Below, piece after piece: positions 13,120 to 25,915 of a stretch of 64,000 nucleotides of DNA. The notes below the pieces were generated by a model. The model was given only the letters and a program-made list of their open reading frames with translations. It had not been told where the DNA came from and searched no databases. The DNA is taken from contig OX439133.1 of the NCBI GenBank assembly GCA_949318235.1, positions 3,087,097 to 3,151,096 on the forward strand, read 5' to 3'. Source of the DNA: Ecdyonurus torrentis (lineage: Eukaryota > Arthropoda > Insecta > Ephemeroptera > Heptageniidae). The position numbers were made by a program, and so were the translations under genes. Position 1 is the first letter of the stretch. Every line of letters begins with the position of its first letter.

Positions 13120-13155
<36 letters not shown>

Positions 13156-13400
13156 TTTGTTTAAAACCCAACTGTAGCCTAGTAGCAGTAAAAAGAAAAT
13201 TTCAATTTATGCAACTCGCACAACATTTTCATACTAATTTTATCATGTTTCTAACATCACAAAAAGTCACGCAAATTGCATACTTTACAGTTTTTTTTCA
13301 CGCACTCACATGGCGTTTACATTCTGGTAAAATTGTAAACATTTTAAATATTCCATTTGTTGATAATTCATTAAAAATCACAATAAGTTGTTTTTATATT
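13054..13400 (-). mobile_element. MITE family A, partial copy
   Basis: It begins cttaaaggcatagaaca and carries the family body inverted (actgtagcctagtagcagt, gcaactcgcacaacatt, gcaaattgcatactttacag). A poly-T run lies at about 13123-13153. The opposite end is not recognisable. Confidence 0.6.
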
Positions 13401-13439
13401 TTATGTTCTATATGGTTTTAATATTATTAACGTCAATGC

Positions 13440-13585
13440 TACATAATATATAGACCGAACCGAAGTATAGTCGTAGTCGACATCGCCTCCCTCCTAGTCA
13501 TATATGATCTGGTTGGTTCGTCAGTAAAGTGAGTGACTTTCAGTGTGTAACACGTATCTCTCTGTCTGTCTATATCTCTTCAGTC
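13440..13585 (+). promoter_or_regulatory. Putative ferritin core promoter and 5' leader
   Basis: Upstream of the start codon are TATA-like stretches (acataatatatag near 13442; catatatg near 13500) and two TCAGT sequences, the arthropod initiator core, near 13520 and 13538. The transcription start cannot be fixed by reading. A CAGTGT near 13539 was tested as the loop of an iron-responsive element, but its flanks do not pair. Confidence 0.35.
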
Positions 13586-13766
13586 ATGACGAAGCTACTC
13601 CTCGTCTTATGTGCTCTCATAGTTGCAGTAGCTGCAGAAGTCAAAACAGCAACTACAACTCCTGCTACAACTCCTGCTGCAACTCCTGCTACAACTCCTG
13701 CTCCATTAACAGACTGTTACGATAATGTATACTCGATTTGTAATGAAATTACAGTTACAGATACAG
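13586..13766 (+). CDS. Secreted ferritin, light-chain-like subunit, coding exon 1
   Basis: Ferritins form 24-subunit iron-storage cages; arthropods have a secreted class with a signal peptide and extra cysteines. This exon encodes 60 residues: a clear signal peptide (MTKLLLVLCALIVAVAA), a short Thr/Pro/Ala repeat, then a Cys-containing stretch (CYDNVYSICNE). It ends at a GTAAGA donor in phase 1. Exon 2 (22948-23084) starts in the matching phase and exon 3 (24592-24741) follows in phase 0. Exons 2 and 3 give the ferritin helix A/B signature (KSIEYLLL then ASHFGG...RPGFEKVF and W-E-D-A-I-K-L-I-K). At the usual ferroxidase positions the Glu, Glu and His of heavy chains appear replaced by His, Thr and Asp, so this is light-chain-like. 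The C-terminal half is not in the window. The ferritin call is strong; the chain class is inference. Confidence 0.85.
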
Positions 13767-13980
13767 GTAAGAAAGTTCTGTAATATTCATATACAATATA
13801 TATTATATATATGTCGATTTAGGACAATGTCAGCTTTCAGAATATGCAATAACAATAAAATCCCCCCCCCCCTTATTTTCTAATTCCGATAGTTTCAAAT
13901 GTATTCAAATGACTTGTATCTCAAATGTTAAAAAGAAAACTTCTAAAAACTTTATGATAACATATGAAAGTTAATAGTTA

Positions 13981-14972
13981 CCCTGGTCAAAAATCTTGCG
14001 CAAGATCTTGTCAAGATCTTGTCAAGATCTTGAATATGGCAAGATAAGATCTTGTTGTTGTCTTGTCAAGATCTTGTCAAGATCTTGACAAGATCTTGCA
14101 CCAAATTATGGCAAGATCTTGTGCAAGATCTTGTCAAGATCTTGAGCATATCTTGACAAGATAATTGAATCTTGCACAATCCATCTTGTCGTAAAAAATG
14201 TCTTGTGCAAGATCTTGACGTCGTAAAATCTTGCCAAAAATTGATTTAAGACTATGCAAGATGTTTGTCGAAAAATCTTGCAAAAATATCTTGTCAAGAC
14301 TAGGCAAGATTAAAATCTTGCAGGAAATCTTGTCAAGACTAGGCAAGATTTTTGAAATAAAATCTTGCAGGAAATCTTGTCAAGACTTTAGGCAAGATTG
14401 TTTCAATAAAATCTTGCAGGAAATCTTGTCAAGAATATTTCTCGGGTACGCTCTCTAGCTGCATCTAGTAAATTGCTTCTCAAGATGATATGGTGCTATT
14501 ATATTCTAAATGGACTCACTTAGAAATATTACTCCAAAAATCCAGACGCAGCGCATTAATCTGGAAAATAGTATATTAATAAAAAGATGAAGCGTTTGAT
14601 TTTTAATTGAGGAGAACCCACAAATGATTTCAAGTTGAGGCAGCTATCTATAAAACATTAAAAAAAAAAGTTCAATTTAAATAAAATAAGTTTGCTTATC
14701 CTGCATCGACATATATGGATAATATGCCCAGTAGCAAGTCGGCAATCTGGAAAAAGAAAATTAATATAATGAACAAAAGCATTTTAATAAGACTACTTGT
14801 ACTCTTTGCAATTTAGTAGTATAATATCGATAAATAACCATCCATTAGTTAATCACGTGTAGGCTTAGCTAAAAAATATAACAAAAAGCGATCATTTTAA
14901 AAATATTTTTGCTTATTGAAAATCTGCAATCAAATAGTATATCCTTCATGCACAAAAGGCAGCATTCTTGAA

Positions 14973-15030
<58 letters not shown>

Positions 15031-17480
15031 TAAGTGCTCGTCCATCAATGTAGGAGTTAATCTGTCATTTATTCAGGATCTTGCCCCGATTCGAATAAAA
15101 AATTTACATTTTTTTTCTAAGTACACTTTATAAGAGTACCTGTTTTGCAATTTAGAATTAGGTACCGCGGCGTCAATTATATAGTTGATGCCCGCAAGTC
15201 GTAATCTAAAACAGAATATTAAACAGAAACTTAAAAACGTGTGCTCGTATTCTGCAATATTAGTCCATTTCCATCAAGGTAGTCTATATAAATCTGATTA
15301 ATAAATTAATAAATAAAAATAGAAAAAAAAAGTAATAAAGCCAAAAAAATAATAATAAATCAAAGTTATTGTCCCCTGCATTAATGTAGGAGTATAAAAA
15401 TCAACTATTCAAGGCAGGGATCTAAAATCATAATAGTAATAAATTAGCAGACACTATATTTAGGTATAAGCTTAAGTTTTTATAGCGTCTTAAAAGGCAG
15501 GATATATCATATTAGTCCAGTAGTATTTATAGTGAGGATAGATATCAATAAGACATGCACTGCGCAGCACAGCAGATTGTAATCTTAAATAAAATAATAA
15601 TTAAAAACTGCTGGAATTTCAATATATGAGTATTTATTCATTCAAAAGATTATCCGACGTATTCCAAATTACAAAATTTTATGTAAGAGTCAGTGCAGCT
15701 AAAATAAAAAAGTTTCATGCATATAAACTGGAAACAGCACAATTATATAAGTATATATATAAGCATAAGTTAAAATAATACTTTTAAAAAAATTATGCAA
15801 ATTAAGTATACCCAAGATTTTTATACAAAACAAATCTATAGCTTCAATTCTTGCAAAATTAAAAGCTCGTCAAGATTTTCATTATTAAAGCCACCTTATT
15901 TGCTTTTTGATTCTTGCAAGATATTTTTATAAAATCTTGTTTTATTTCTTGCAAGATTAGATCAAGATTTAAACCGTTAAAATATCTTACTTTAACTATT
16001 GCAAGATCAGCCCAAGATTTAAACCGTTAATAAATCTTGCTTCGAATATTATAAGATCAGCTCAAGATTAAAACCGTTAAAAATTCTTGCTTTGATTTTG
16101 ACAAGATTAGCTCAAGATTTTTGTTTTTAAATGAAGGCTGCCCCAAAATCGCATTTACATATAATTTTTAGTTAAAAAACGATATAAAAAACATACACTC
16201 ACCTCATCGAAAAGTCACAACGTTATATATTTACCATATCCACTCACAACCATGAAAGTGATTGCTCTATATATGTTGTAGATTTCTCATGTCAAGCGTC
16301 GTATGCATGAAACAAAGACACGTTCATATTAGCGAAACAACTAAATTAACGTGTGGAACGATTACTAATTATGTTTCTTACCTTTCAAAGTAATATCTTG
16401 GTCCATCAAGCACTTCACTATCACTCTTAATTACGCCACAAAAGTAATAAACCACAGGAGCTAAAGTACGGCGTCATTACCAAACAGCGGCCATTATTTC
16501 CCATGATGCAATGCAATGGTACAGCACCAAAAAAATCTTGCACAAGATATAATTAGGTTGAACAAGACAAGATAATATCTTACTCAAAATCCACAAGAAA
16601 ATATCTTGCATGTTTTAAAAAATGCAAGATTTTCAAAACTATGCTCTAAAGCCAAGATTTTTTCTTGCAACTATAGACTTTTGCTTATGAATCTTGTGCA
16701 AGATTCCATGATTCTCTAATTAGTTGAATCTTGCAAGATACTTTCTTGTAAAAATTTGCGTAAGATAAAATCTTGGGTATTTTAGCATAGGCAAGATTTT
16801 AACGTAAGTAAGATAATAATTCTTGCAAAAGATAAAATTTATCTTGCTCTAATTTCAAAATCTTGCAATAATTGAATCTTGCAAGATATTTTCTTGGTAG
16901 CATTTTGCGTAAGACTTTATCTTGTGTTAATTATCTTGTGCAAGATTTTTACGTGAATAAAAAAAATGTTTCTTGAACAAGATTAAAAAATCTTGCATTA
17001 GTTTTATCTTGCAAGATATTATCTTGTGAAATTTGACCTCAAGATAGTATCTTGGGGAAAAATATTCTTGCGCAAGATATTTTCGTACATAAAATCATTT
17101 TTCTTGCACAAGATAAAATTTATCTTGACCATATTCTACAAGATTTACGCCTTGACAAGACTGTCAAATCTTGCGCAAGATATATTCTTGCCCATATGTT
17201 GATCTTGTACAAGTTTAATCTTCTTGTGTAAGATTTTTAACATCTTGCACAAGAAAAATGAATCTTGGAACTTAAATTTTATCTTGCACACGACAATATC
17301 TTATGCAAGATTTATAACAAGATCTTGATCATAAAAACACTCAAGATTTTAAACTTTTGTAAGATCTTGAATAATCTTGCCTTACTTTTTCCAAATTTGC
17401 AAGATCTTGGCTATCTTGAAGACATCTTGCAAGATCTTGAGTTGATCTTGCAAGAATCAAGGCAAGATTTTTGACCAGGG
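13981..17480 (-). mobile_element. CCCTGG-end DNA transposon, copy 2 (ferritin intron 1)
   Basis: Perfect terminal inverted repeats CCCTGGTCAAAAATCTTG are flanked by TA on both sides, consistent with a 2-bp target duplication. The short subterminal palindrome zone is at the left (13981-14440) and the long one at the right (15830-17480), the mirror image of the 6685-11675 copy, so the two are inverted. A conserved segment near 16380-16510 includes the splice-donor-like tgaaaggtaagaaacat in reverse. The central part is AT-rich with a poly-T run of about 52 at 14977-15028. No transposase ORF. Confidence 0.85.
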
Positions 17481-17639
17481 TAAGGCTATACCTATATGAT
17501 AAAACTTTAAGAACTCGTGACCATCAGATAAGAGAGAAAATAATTATTGAAGTTAACGCATGGGCTATTATATGGTACTAAATTTTTTTTTAAAAATATA
17601 TATAATTTAATATATAAGGTGGTTTCATTAATGTTAAAG

Positions 17640-17890
17640 TCGACGTCATAAATGAGTACTAATTAACATGATCTGGTATAGGAAAATAGCACATTTTGCC
17701 ACTTTAAAAATACTTCGCGATTTTTTTGAGAGCATTGATGCTGTTAACAGGTTGAATTAGTATCTCAAGTATGTGAGAAAAATAATAATGACCAAAAAAA
17801 TAGCAAATTTTTCAAAGAAAATAGCAAAAAGCTACGTTTGTCCTATGCTGAGCAATGTTATTCATTGCTCAAGAAGAGCATCGTAAATCA
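17640..17890 (-). repeat. Dispersed repeat, family C
   Basis: The sequence with gagcattgatgctgttaaca, tcctatgctgagcaatgtta and a tgacgtca-containing end recurs inverted at 20870-21120 and 43120-43440, and partly near 43545-43735 and 56612-56740. Non-coding. Confidence 0.65.
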
Positions 17891-17923
17891 CTCATGAGTA
17901 AAACATAGATAATGCTGAATTAA

Positions 17924-19265
17924 CCCTCAAGATGCCGGACTAAACATTTTTCGTGGAAGGCCAAGCCCAGTGCACTATAGACCCTATTTTTATAATTAAA
18001 TATTACAAAAGCTAGGTATCCATTGTACAAAGCTCAAATTTTTATAGACGATCCAAAATTTATTAAGCTGTATAGCAAAATTATTGAAGCATTTTTATCG
18101 CAATTATGGTAAAAGTGAAAAATTAATAACTGAAATTACTTTTGTCCAAAAGAAATACATTGACCGCGATTCACAATTTAAAACTTCATCAGGTATTAGA
18201 GAGGTCGTGTGCCTAAGGTTAGAAAAAAAAAAAGTTGAGCAAGGGATGCGCGATTATAATATATATAAAAAATGTTTTTATGATGCGAGGGGTCGCTAGC
18301 AAATGTTACTTTTATAAGAAGAGAAATCTCGAATCTAAAGAATAAATTTTAAAATAGTAGTATGTTCTTTCTCATCTTTCTTGTCATATTAACTCAAACA
18401 AATTAAGTTTTTTTTTTTGTTTTTTTTTCTATAAATTAAATAAAGTAAAAATCAAAATTTCTACTACGGCATAACCGTTTAGCAGATTTTTTTTTTTTTT
18501 TTTTTTTTTGCCATGATATTTTTAATTTAAATTATATTCAAATATGCATATTTTTATACATAATTTCTCTTACAGATCTAAAAATCTTTCAGAGGTAGAT
18601 ATTTGCAATATATATATATATATATTATGGCATTACAAATTACAGAGATGATATATTTTATACTAGATTTGAATAATTACCATTTTTATTTTATGACGTT
18701 ATTTAGAAAACTGCGTTATTTTTTTCTTTTCTTACCACACCACACGCGTATTTTTTTACACTTTTTATATATTTATTTTCATTAGCTGTTGTATATTATA
18801 AGAACATGAATGAATCATCGAAAGGGCCGCATTGTGTTATAATATAAAATAATAATAAATGCAAGAAGGGAATAAAGCTTTTAACATCCCTTATTTTTTA
18901 TCTTATTCTTAACATTATTTTTCTTTGCGAAAAAAAGGTCCCCTCTTTATTATTGTAACCTCTCAGGGTAATAAATTTTTCACTCCAAGGTGATCGACTA
19001 CTCAAGGGGTGACCTTTTATATTTTTTATATAGAGCAGGTATGCAGATGTCCCAGACCCGGTACGGCTGTCCACGCAAAATCAAAACTTTAATTAAGAAT
19101 TACAATTAATGCAATCATATCTGCGCGCTCAACTTTTTTGTGAAGATGTAAGTCAACATTTTTGAGGAAGTAACCAAATTTCATAATTTTTGAGCAATTA
19201 CACAAAATTTAAAATTAAAAAAACTAACTCAAAAATGAGACAGACCCTGTCCGAGCGCTTGAGGG
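17924..19265 (+). mobile_element. piggyBac-like MITE, left arm of inverted pair
   Basis: It begins CCCTCAAG after TTAA (17920-17923) and ends CTTGAGGG before TTAA (19266-19269). It is homologous to 4325-5790 and, in reverse orientation, to 19299-20623. No transposase ORF. Confidence 0.85.
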
Positions 19266-19298
19266 TTAAGCAGTAAAACATAGATAATGCTGAATTAA

Positions 19299-20623
19299 CC
19301 CTCAAGCGCTCGGACAGGGTCTGTCTCATTTTTGAGTTAGTTTTTTTAATTTTAAATTTTGTGTAATTGCTCAAAAATTATGAAATTTGGCTACTTCCTC
19401 AAAAGTGTTGACTTACATTTTGACAAAAAAGTTGAGCGTTCAGATATGATTGCATTAATTGTAATTCTTAAGTTTGGATTTTGCGTGGACAGCCGTACCG
19501 GGTCTGGGACATCTGCATACCTGCTTTATATAAAATATATAAAAGGTCACCCCTTGAGTAGTCGATCACTTTGGAGTGAAAATTTTATTACCCTGAGAGG
19601 TTACAAAAATAAAGAGGGGACCTTTTTTTCGCAAAGAAAAATAATGTTAGGTATAAGATAAAAAATAAGGGATGTTAAAAGCTTTATTGCCTTCTTGCAT
19701 TAATTATTATATATTATAACACAATGCGGCCCTTTTGATGCTTCATTCATGTCCTTATAATATACACCAGCTAATGAAAATAAATATATAAAAGGTGTAA
19801 AAAAAATACGTATATGTAGTGTGGTAATAGAAAAGAAAAAAAAAACGCAGTACTAAAGAACGTCATAAAATAAAAATGGTAATTGTTAAAATCTAGTGTT
19901 AAATATATGATCTCTGTAATATGTAATGCCATATATATTGCAAATATCTATACTTCTGGAAGATTTTTAGATCTGTAAGAGAAATTATGTATAAAAATAT
20001 GCATATTTGAATATAATTTAATAAGTTAAATTATAATAATTAAAATATCATGACAAAAAAAAACTGCATGCTACACGGTTATGCCGTACGTAGTAGAAAT
20101 TTTGATTTTTGATTTTTACTTTATATAATTGCTATAAAAAAAAAACTTAATTTGTTTGAGTTAATATGACAAGATCGAGAGATGAGAAGGAATATACTAC
20201 TATTTTAAATTTTATTCTTTAGATTCGAGATTTCTCTTCTTATAAAAGTAAAATTTGCTAGTGACCCCTCACATCATAAAAAGTTTTTTTTTCTTATATA
20301 ATCGCGCATCCCTTGCTCTATTTATTTCTAACCTTAGGCACACGACCTCTCTAATACCTGATGATGAAGTTTTAAATTGTGAATCGCGGTCAATGTATTT
20401 CTTTTGGACAAAAGTAATTTCAGTTATTAATTTTTCACTATTACCATAATTGCGATAAAAATGCTTCAATAATTTTGCTATACAGCTTAATAAATTTTGG
20501 ATCGTCTATAAAAATTTGAGCTTTGTACAATGGATAGCTTTTGTAATATTTAATTATAAAAATAGGGTCTAGTGCACTGGGCTTGGCCTTCCACGAAAAA
20601 TGTTTAGTCCGGCATCTTGAGGG
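19299..20623 (-). mobile_element. piggyBac-like MITE, right arm of inverted pair
   Basis: An inverted, highly similar copy of 17924-19265 bounded by TTAA (19295-19298 and 20624-20627). Only about 30 bp separate the two, and that spacer repeats the sequence that precedes the left copy (gtaaaacatagataatgctg). Confidence 0.85.
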
Positions 20624-20869
20624 TTAAAAAAATTGTGCCTAAAAAAAATGATATACAGCATCAATTATAGTTATTTACAATATTTACGTATTTATTTTTT
20701 CAAAAGCTTTTTAACTTTTTTTTTTTTTTTTTTGTACTTTTATTGCATATTCTAATGGTACAATACGTCCTGAAACCATTGATACGTGAATTTCTAATTT
20801 TTAAGCTCATAAGAGTATTTTTATTAATCAAAAATTAAAAAATGATATCACGTTCAACAACTTAAATAT

Positions 20870-21120
20870 AGGGTGTATGCGGATGACGTCATATTAATTG
20901 CGCTTGGATGCCATACTGGAGTAATGAATAACATTGCTAGCATAGGACAAACTTTATTTTTGACTTTTTTTTTGAAGAATGCGGTTAAATTTTTTTTTCT
21001 TACATACACGTTCTTGAGACACTCGATCATTCAAGCTGTTAACAGCATTAATGCTCTAAAAAAATATTACGCATGGTATTTTTAAACTGGCTAAATTAGT
21101 TATTTTCCTATGCTGTCCAT
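20870..21120 (+). repeat. Dispersed repeat, family C (opposite orientation)
   Basis: It carries gcggatgacgtcat, agcataggacaaac and gttaacagcattaatgctct, the reverse-orientation counterpart of 17640-17890. The reading frame across it is open only by chance. Confidence 0.6.
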
Positions 21121-21124
21121 CATG

Positions 21125-21640
21125 CAGTGTCGGACTGGCCATTAAAGTTGGTCAGGAAATCCTGACGGGACCCTACTGGTTTGGGGCCCTGCTTGTTACC
21201 TACTCTTCAAAAAAAAAAAAAAAAAGGGGGGGGGGGAAAGCAAAAAGAAAATGAAAAGAGAAAAGAAAGAGAAAAAAAAATAAAATAAAACTAGGGTGAA
21301 AAACACCCAAAAAATTCACTATGTCCTATATTTGTTTTAACTCTTAAAACGACCTTTTTTGCCCTTATTTTCTTACATTATACATTATGATTTATTATAT
21401 TGATTATTTATATGAATGAAATATATGTTACAATACGTAATTTTGAAAAGTAAATAAATATAACATCAATATTAATAAACCATATAAAATTTATTATTTA
21501 TATTACATATATGAAAGATTTTCTTATACTCTATCGAAGTTTTTTTTTTTTTTTTTTCGAGGGATGCACAGAGCATCAGGGTTTTTAGGGATCCAGGGCC
21601 CCCAAAAACCTGTCAGTCATGGATATACGCTGTCGGTCGA
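21125..21640 (+). mobile_element. Degenerate hAT element, CAGTGTCGGACTGGCC end
   Basis: A recognisable hAT-type left end (CAGTGTCGGACTGGCC followed by ggggccctg) and a damaged right part (gggcccccaaaaacctgtcag). The right terminus is too decayed to place exactly. Confidence 0.5.
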
Positions 21641-21723
21641 AAATTTATCCAGTCAACTTCCTTTTGATGTTTAATATTAAAAAATAATAATTTTATCGAT
21701 AAAATATTATTATTGATTTTTTC

Positions 21724-22437
21724 TAGAGCTGTAAATTTAAACCGGTTCGAGCACCCGCCCGGGCCAAAATCTTCGGGTGCTCGTTTTTTTGAAAATGGTA
21801 AACCCGGGTTTCGAGCTTTTAGCTCGAAAACGAGCTTTTAGCTTGAAAACGAGCTTTTTCGAGTTCAGCTCGTAAATGACTCGTGAAAAAAACGAGCTTT
21901 TCAAAATAATTCGTGCTACAGTACAAATTTTGAAGAAAGCAAAGAAAAAAATGTTTGTAATTTTTCTTTAAAATGGCATTTTTAAAATTCTATCATGCAA
22001 AAAAAGCTGTTTAAAATATTTTTAAAGAATTATTTTATTTTATTTATGACTTTTATCCTTTAAAGGTAGAGACAGTGGTCAAAATATCCCGTTGGTATTG
22101 TGACAGCGATAGTAAACCAGCTCTCTGATTGGCTAGAAGGTTTCCTCTAGCCAATCAGGTAGCTAAATTTTTATCGCTGTCACAATAAAAACGGGATATT
22201 TTGACCACTGTCTCTACCTTAAAAACAAAATTTTCATTATAAAAATCGAGCTTTTTTCTTCATAGGCTCGAAGGCTTGTTTTTAAACTTGGGCTCAAATG
22301 TCCAGCTTTCCGAGCTTTGGCTCGTTTTTCGAGTTTAACAAATAAGCTCGATGTCAAGCTAAACCCGGGTTTCAATCCAAACCGGGCTAAAAAATTTCCG
22401 CCCGGGCTAAAAATATTTCGAATATTTTACAGCTCTA
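21724..22437. mobile_element. hAT-type transposon with exact 8-bp duplication
   Basis: The left end TAGAGCTGTAAA and right end TTTACAGCTCTA are inverted repeats, and the octamer ATTTTTTC flanks both sides (21716-21723, 22438-22445). Subterminal zones repeat aaacccgggtt and cgagcttt motifs. It contains a second, hairpin-forming MITE at 22063-22220. No ORF. Confidence 0.9.
22063..22220. mobile_element. Hairpin MITE nested in the hAT element
   Basis: Two arms of about 50-60 bp starting AAGGTAGAGACAGTGGTC are nearly perfect inverted repeats around a short loop, with a second small palindrome (ttggctagaagg/ctagccaa) in the centre. About 158 bp. Confidence 0.85.
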
Positions 22438-22947
22438 ATTTTTTCCTTTTTCCTCTTTTTTTTTTTTTTTTTTTTTTCCTTTTTCTTTTCTTAGATCGAT
22501 CAACGTAGCTCTAAAAGTGATCTATTTCAAATCAAGATCTTGCTTTAAAAAGGTTGTAAGATCACCGATCAGTTCAATTTTAATGATTGTTCTGAACAAA
22601 TTTTGATCTATAAAAATAAGGGTCACTATACAACACAATTTTATTATAATTTTTTTAACAAGCAAAAATATTTAAATATTTTTATAGTTATAAAAAAACA
22701 ACTACTTTAGGTGTTTTTTTTTTTTTTTGCTTAAAAAAGGGACGTGTTTTAAAATTTTAAAATTTGGTATACTGACAGGAGACGATTTCGAAGAAGGCTT
22801 CGCTACTTGATCCCAATACTGAAGAAATTGGCTATTTCTCTCTTCTCCGCACCAGGGCTAGGTCACGGGTACCAGGACCTATAATCACTCAGCCTCATAT
22901 ACCTTCAATGCAACATATATTATTAATATTAAAAATAATTGTTATAG

Positions 22948-23084
22948 GCAATATTGAACCGCTACAATTTCCCAGTTCATGTAACTCCACGTTCGGCGGT
23001 TTACAAAAATATGATGCTTTATTTAAATATATTACAAGTTACGCCAACCTGCACATCATGAAAAGTATTGAATATCTTCTACTG
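22948..23084 (+). CDS. Secreted ferritin, coding exon 2
   Basis: The acceptor ttgttatag and donor GTTAGT bound 137 bp: two bases complete the split glycine codon from exon 1, then 45 codons. The product has a cysteine (SSCNSTFGG), probably part of the disulphide pair of secreted ferritins, and the start of helix A, ending KSIEYLLL. It joins in frame to ASHFGG of exon 3. Intron 1 upstream is 9.2 kb and mostly transposons. Confidence 0.85.
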
Positions 23085-23102
23085 GTTAGTATACCTTGAT
23101 AC

Positions 23103-23543
<441 letters not shown>

Positions 23544-24150
23544 ATACTCTTTCTTACTTCTGTCGCATCTCAAAAAGGCGTAGAACGTAGATCATCTTCA
23601 TGTAAAACAAAAATTTTACAAATTATTCAGATATATTATAGGTGTATAACTATTCCAGTAAAAAAAAATGATTTATTTATTTGATAGGTTCAACAGTAAT
23701 TTATTAGTATATTATAATAAACGTAATTTCTATAGCAGTATAGTTAAATCTTTAATTTAGAAAAACCATATTATATAAAATATCTAACGGAATTTATTAT
23801 AAAATTAAAAAAAAAAAAAAAAAATCTAAAGAGTAATCTCTTTAGATATTTTTTTCCGTATTGACCACAAAATTGCTTAACAACCTAACATATACCTGCG
23901 CGCGCATCGACAGCAGTTGATTGCCCGATTATATATTATTAATATACTATATATACAGTATTAAGGCGGTGCAGTTTGCCTAGGTAGCACCAGGTATCAA
24001 ACGTCATGCAAGGTGAATCACACACAACCAGAGGGGAAATTTCACACGCTGAAAGAGGGGAGATTTTTTGTCCCTCCTTCTCTTTCCAGGTACATAATGT
24101 ATTGTACCTGAGAGACCACGTGGCTGTGTTTACAGTCACCTTGTATGACG

Positions 24151-24385
24151 CAACGAAGCTGAACGTAACGTAAGGCAACGACTGCGCATTTCGTGCGTCT
24201 GCTGCAAGATTTAAATCTTTATTTCCGGTATTTTTCACGTTTTGATGGCGGGAAAATATTATCGTGTGTATTTTTTTTTTTGAAAAAATGAAATTTTACC
24301 GGAAATAGATCTCGTCGATCGGGCAAATTCGGAAAAGACGAACGAAATTCGCAGTCGTTGCCTTACGTTACCTTCAGCTTCGTTG
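24151..24385. mobile_element. Foldback MITE with 8-bp target duplication
   Basis: Inverted arms of about 35 bp (caacgaagctgaacgtaacg at the left, its near-complement at the right) are flanked by the exact octamer GTATGACG (24143-24150 and 24386-24393). 235 bp, in ferritin intron 2, non-coding. Confidence 0.88.
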
Positions 24386-24591
24386 GTATGACGTATGTCA
24401 AGAATCGAAGTTTTACGAAGGGAACCGAGTTTTGACGACAGTGAAAGGGCAAATTATACCACCTTCTACACCTTGGGTGCTATTGACATTTTTTTATTTG
24501 GCACATTAATTATTTATTTTGGCGCAATCATTGAACGTCAACTTTAATAACTTGAATATGTTAATTTTAATCATGACATAACCTTATATAG

Positions 24592-24741
24592 GCATCTCAC
24601 TTTGGAGGTCACGAACACCAACGTCCTGGGTTCGAGAAAGTATTTCGTGAACTTTCTGACTCCACCTGGGAGGATGCCATTAAACTGATCAAATATATGA
24701 CCAAGCGAGGAAAATCTATGATAGTCGATATTGGTGCACTT
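24592..24741 (+). CDS. Secreted ferritin, coding exon 3
   Basis: The acceptor ccttatatag and donor GTAAGT bound exactly 50 codons in phase 0. The product covers the end of helix A and helix B (HEHQRPGFEKVFRELS, then TWEDAIKLIKYMTKRG), the best-conserved ferritin region here. Heavy-chain ferroxidase residues appear substituted. I found no exon for helices C-E between here and the LINE; they may lie beyond the window or have been lost. Confidence 0.85.
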
Positions 24742-25214
24742 GTAAGTACATTTTCTCTCTATATTGTGAGTATACTGATGATATGGATTAATTCCTATAT
24801 TATTTTCTTAACAAAAAATAAAAACCGACAATTTTACTTATTAACCAATACATTGTGGTTTTTAAGTTTGTATTCTTTTCAGAAAATGTTTTCTTTTATT
24901 ATATTGTCTTTTTTTTTCAAATGGGGAAAAAAAAGAAGCTAGAGTTTGATTTGTGGTCTGTGCACTATGAATTACCACATCACAAGATTTATTCACCCAA
25001 AATTAAAAATAATAATAATAATAATAAATTATATATTTATTAAAGGCGTAGAACACCTTGAACAAAAAAATTGCGTAATATCCTAACTAAACTGAAAATC
25101 AATGTTGATTTATGTTCTACGCATATTTTAGTAACATTTTATCGTTATAATTAATTTTTTAAATTTTGCAACCGTTTAGTTTGTTAGATATATTTTAAGC
25201 TGTTATTGTGTCTT

Positions 25215-25360
25215 ATAAAGGAACTAACAACTGTTTTGAGGCTGAATTTAAGCGATTTCACGCACATCTGCTTCCATTTACTTCGCATATGCGCAGTACG
25301 TCGAAACGGAAGCGAGCGAAATCACTTACAGTCAGCTTCAAAATAGTTGTACCTTTAATA
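25215..25360. mobile_element. Foldback MITE, ggaac...acaactgttttgagg family
   Basis: Arms gaactaacaactgttttgag and gtcagcttcaaaatagttgt are imperfect inverted repeats around a tgcgcagtacg centre. Related copies lie at 39085-39232 and 60755-60904. About 145 bp, non-coding. Confidence 0.7.
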
Positions 25361-25619
25361 GTCAATAGGACCTCAATTGTGAACGTTTTCTACATATATA
25401 TCACTAATAAAAAACAAACAAACAAACTAATATTTACATAGGGATACCGGATAACACTAAAAATAAGTATTTTCTGTTTTGTTCTACAACTTAATTTTCT
25501 AGAGTATAATAAATCGTTTTATTTTACCTTTTATAGTCTGCGAGATAAAAGCGAGCCCCGCGATGGTATAACAATATATAGTACACGCCCTTCTACTATG
25601 CGAGGAAAACATGTTTTTT

Positions 25620-25915
25620 TCAATTCAATTCAAAACGTCTTTATTTTAGGTGTACCACTCCCTTTAACTGCTATAAGCTTGGGAAGGTTTACAGTATTTT
25701 TTACTTACACTGCTTGATGCAGGTACCTCTAACCCAGCCCTCCACGTATTATTACTAATAAGTATTTCATTGTGTAATGCCGTGCCTTGCCTATGTATCC
25801 ATATCCCTTTCAAACTTCCCTCGAACCCTGTAGCTAAAATGTAATCAGCTGCCACCTAGCGAGGATTTTGAATGTTAGCTTTTGTTTACGAGGGGATTTT
25901 GTTGTTGTTCTTTAG
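25620..25915 (-). mobile_element. Possible LINE 3' end fragment
   Basis: On the minus strand the segment ends with aataaagacgttttgaattg followed by an aattgaattg-type tail, as seen at the 3' ends of several insect non-LTR retrotransposons. No reverse transcriptase is present. The sequence to about 26560 shows no recognisable gene. Confidence 0.35.

Noticed and set aside
13530..13555. Iron-responsive element in the ferritin leader
   Set aside because: A CAGTGT loop sequence is present but the five bases on each side do not pair and no bulged C stem forms.
20873..21085. 70-codon ORF starting MYADDVILIA, reminiscent of a reverse-transcriptase YADD box
   Set aside because: The tetrapeptide is a coincidence in dispersed repeat family C; surrounding residues do not follow RT motifs and other copies of the repeat are not open.
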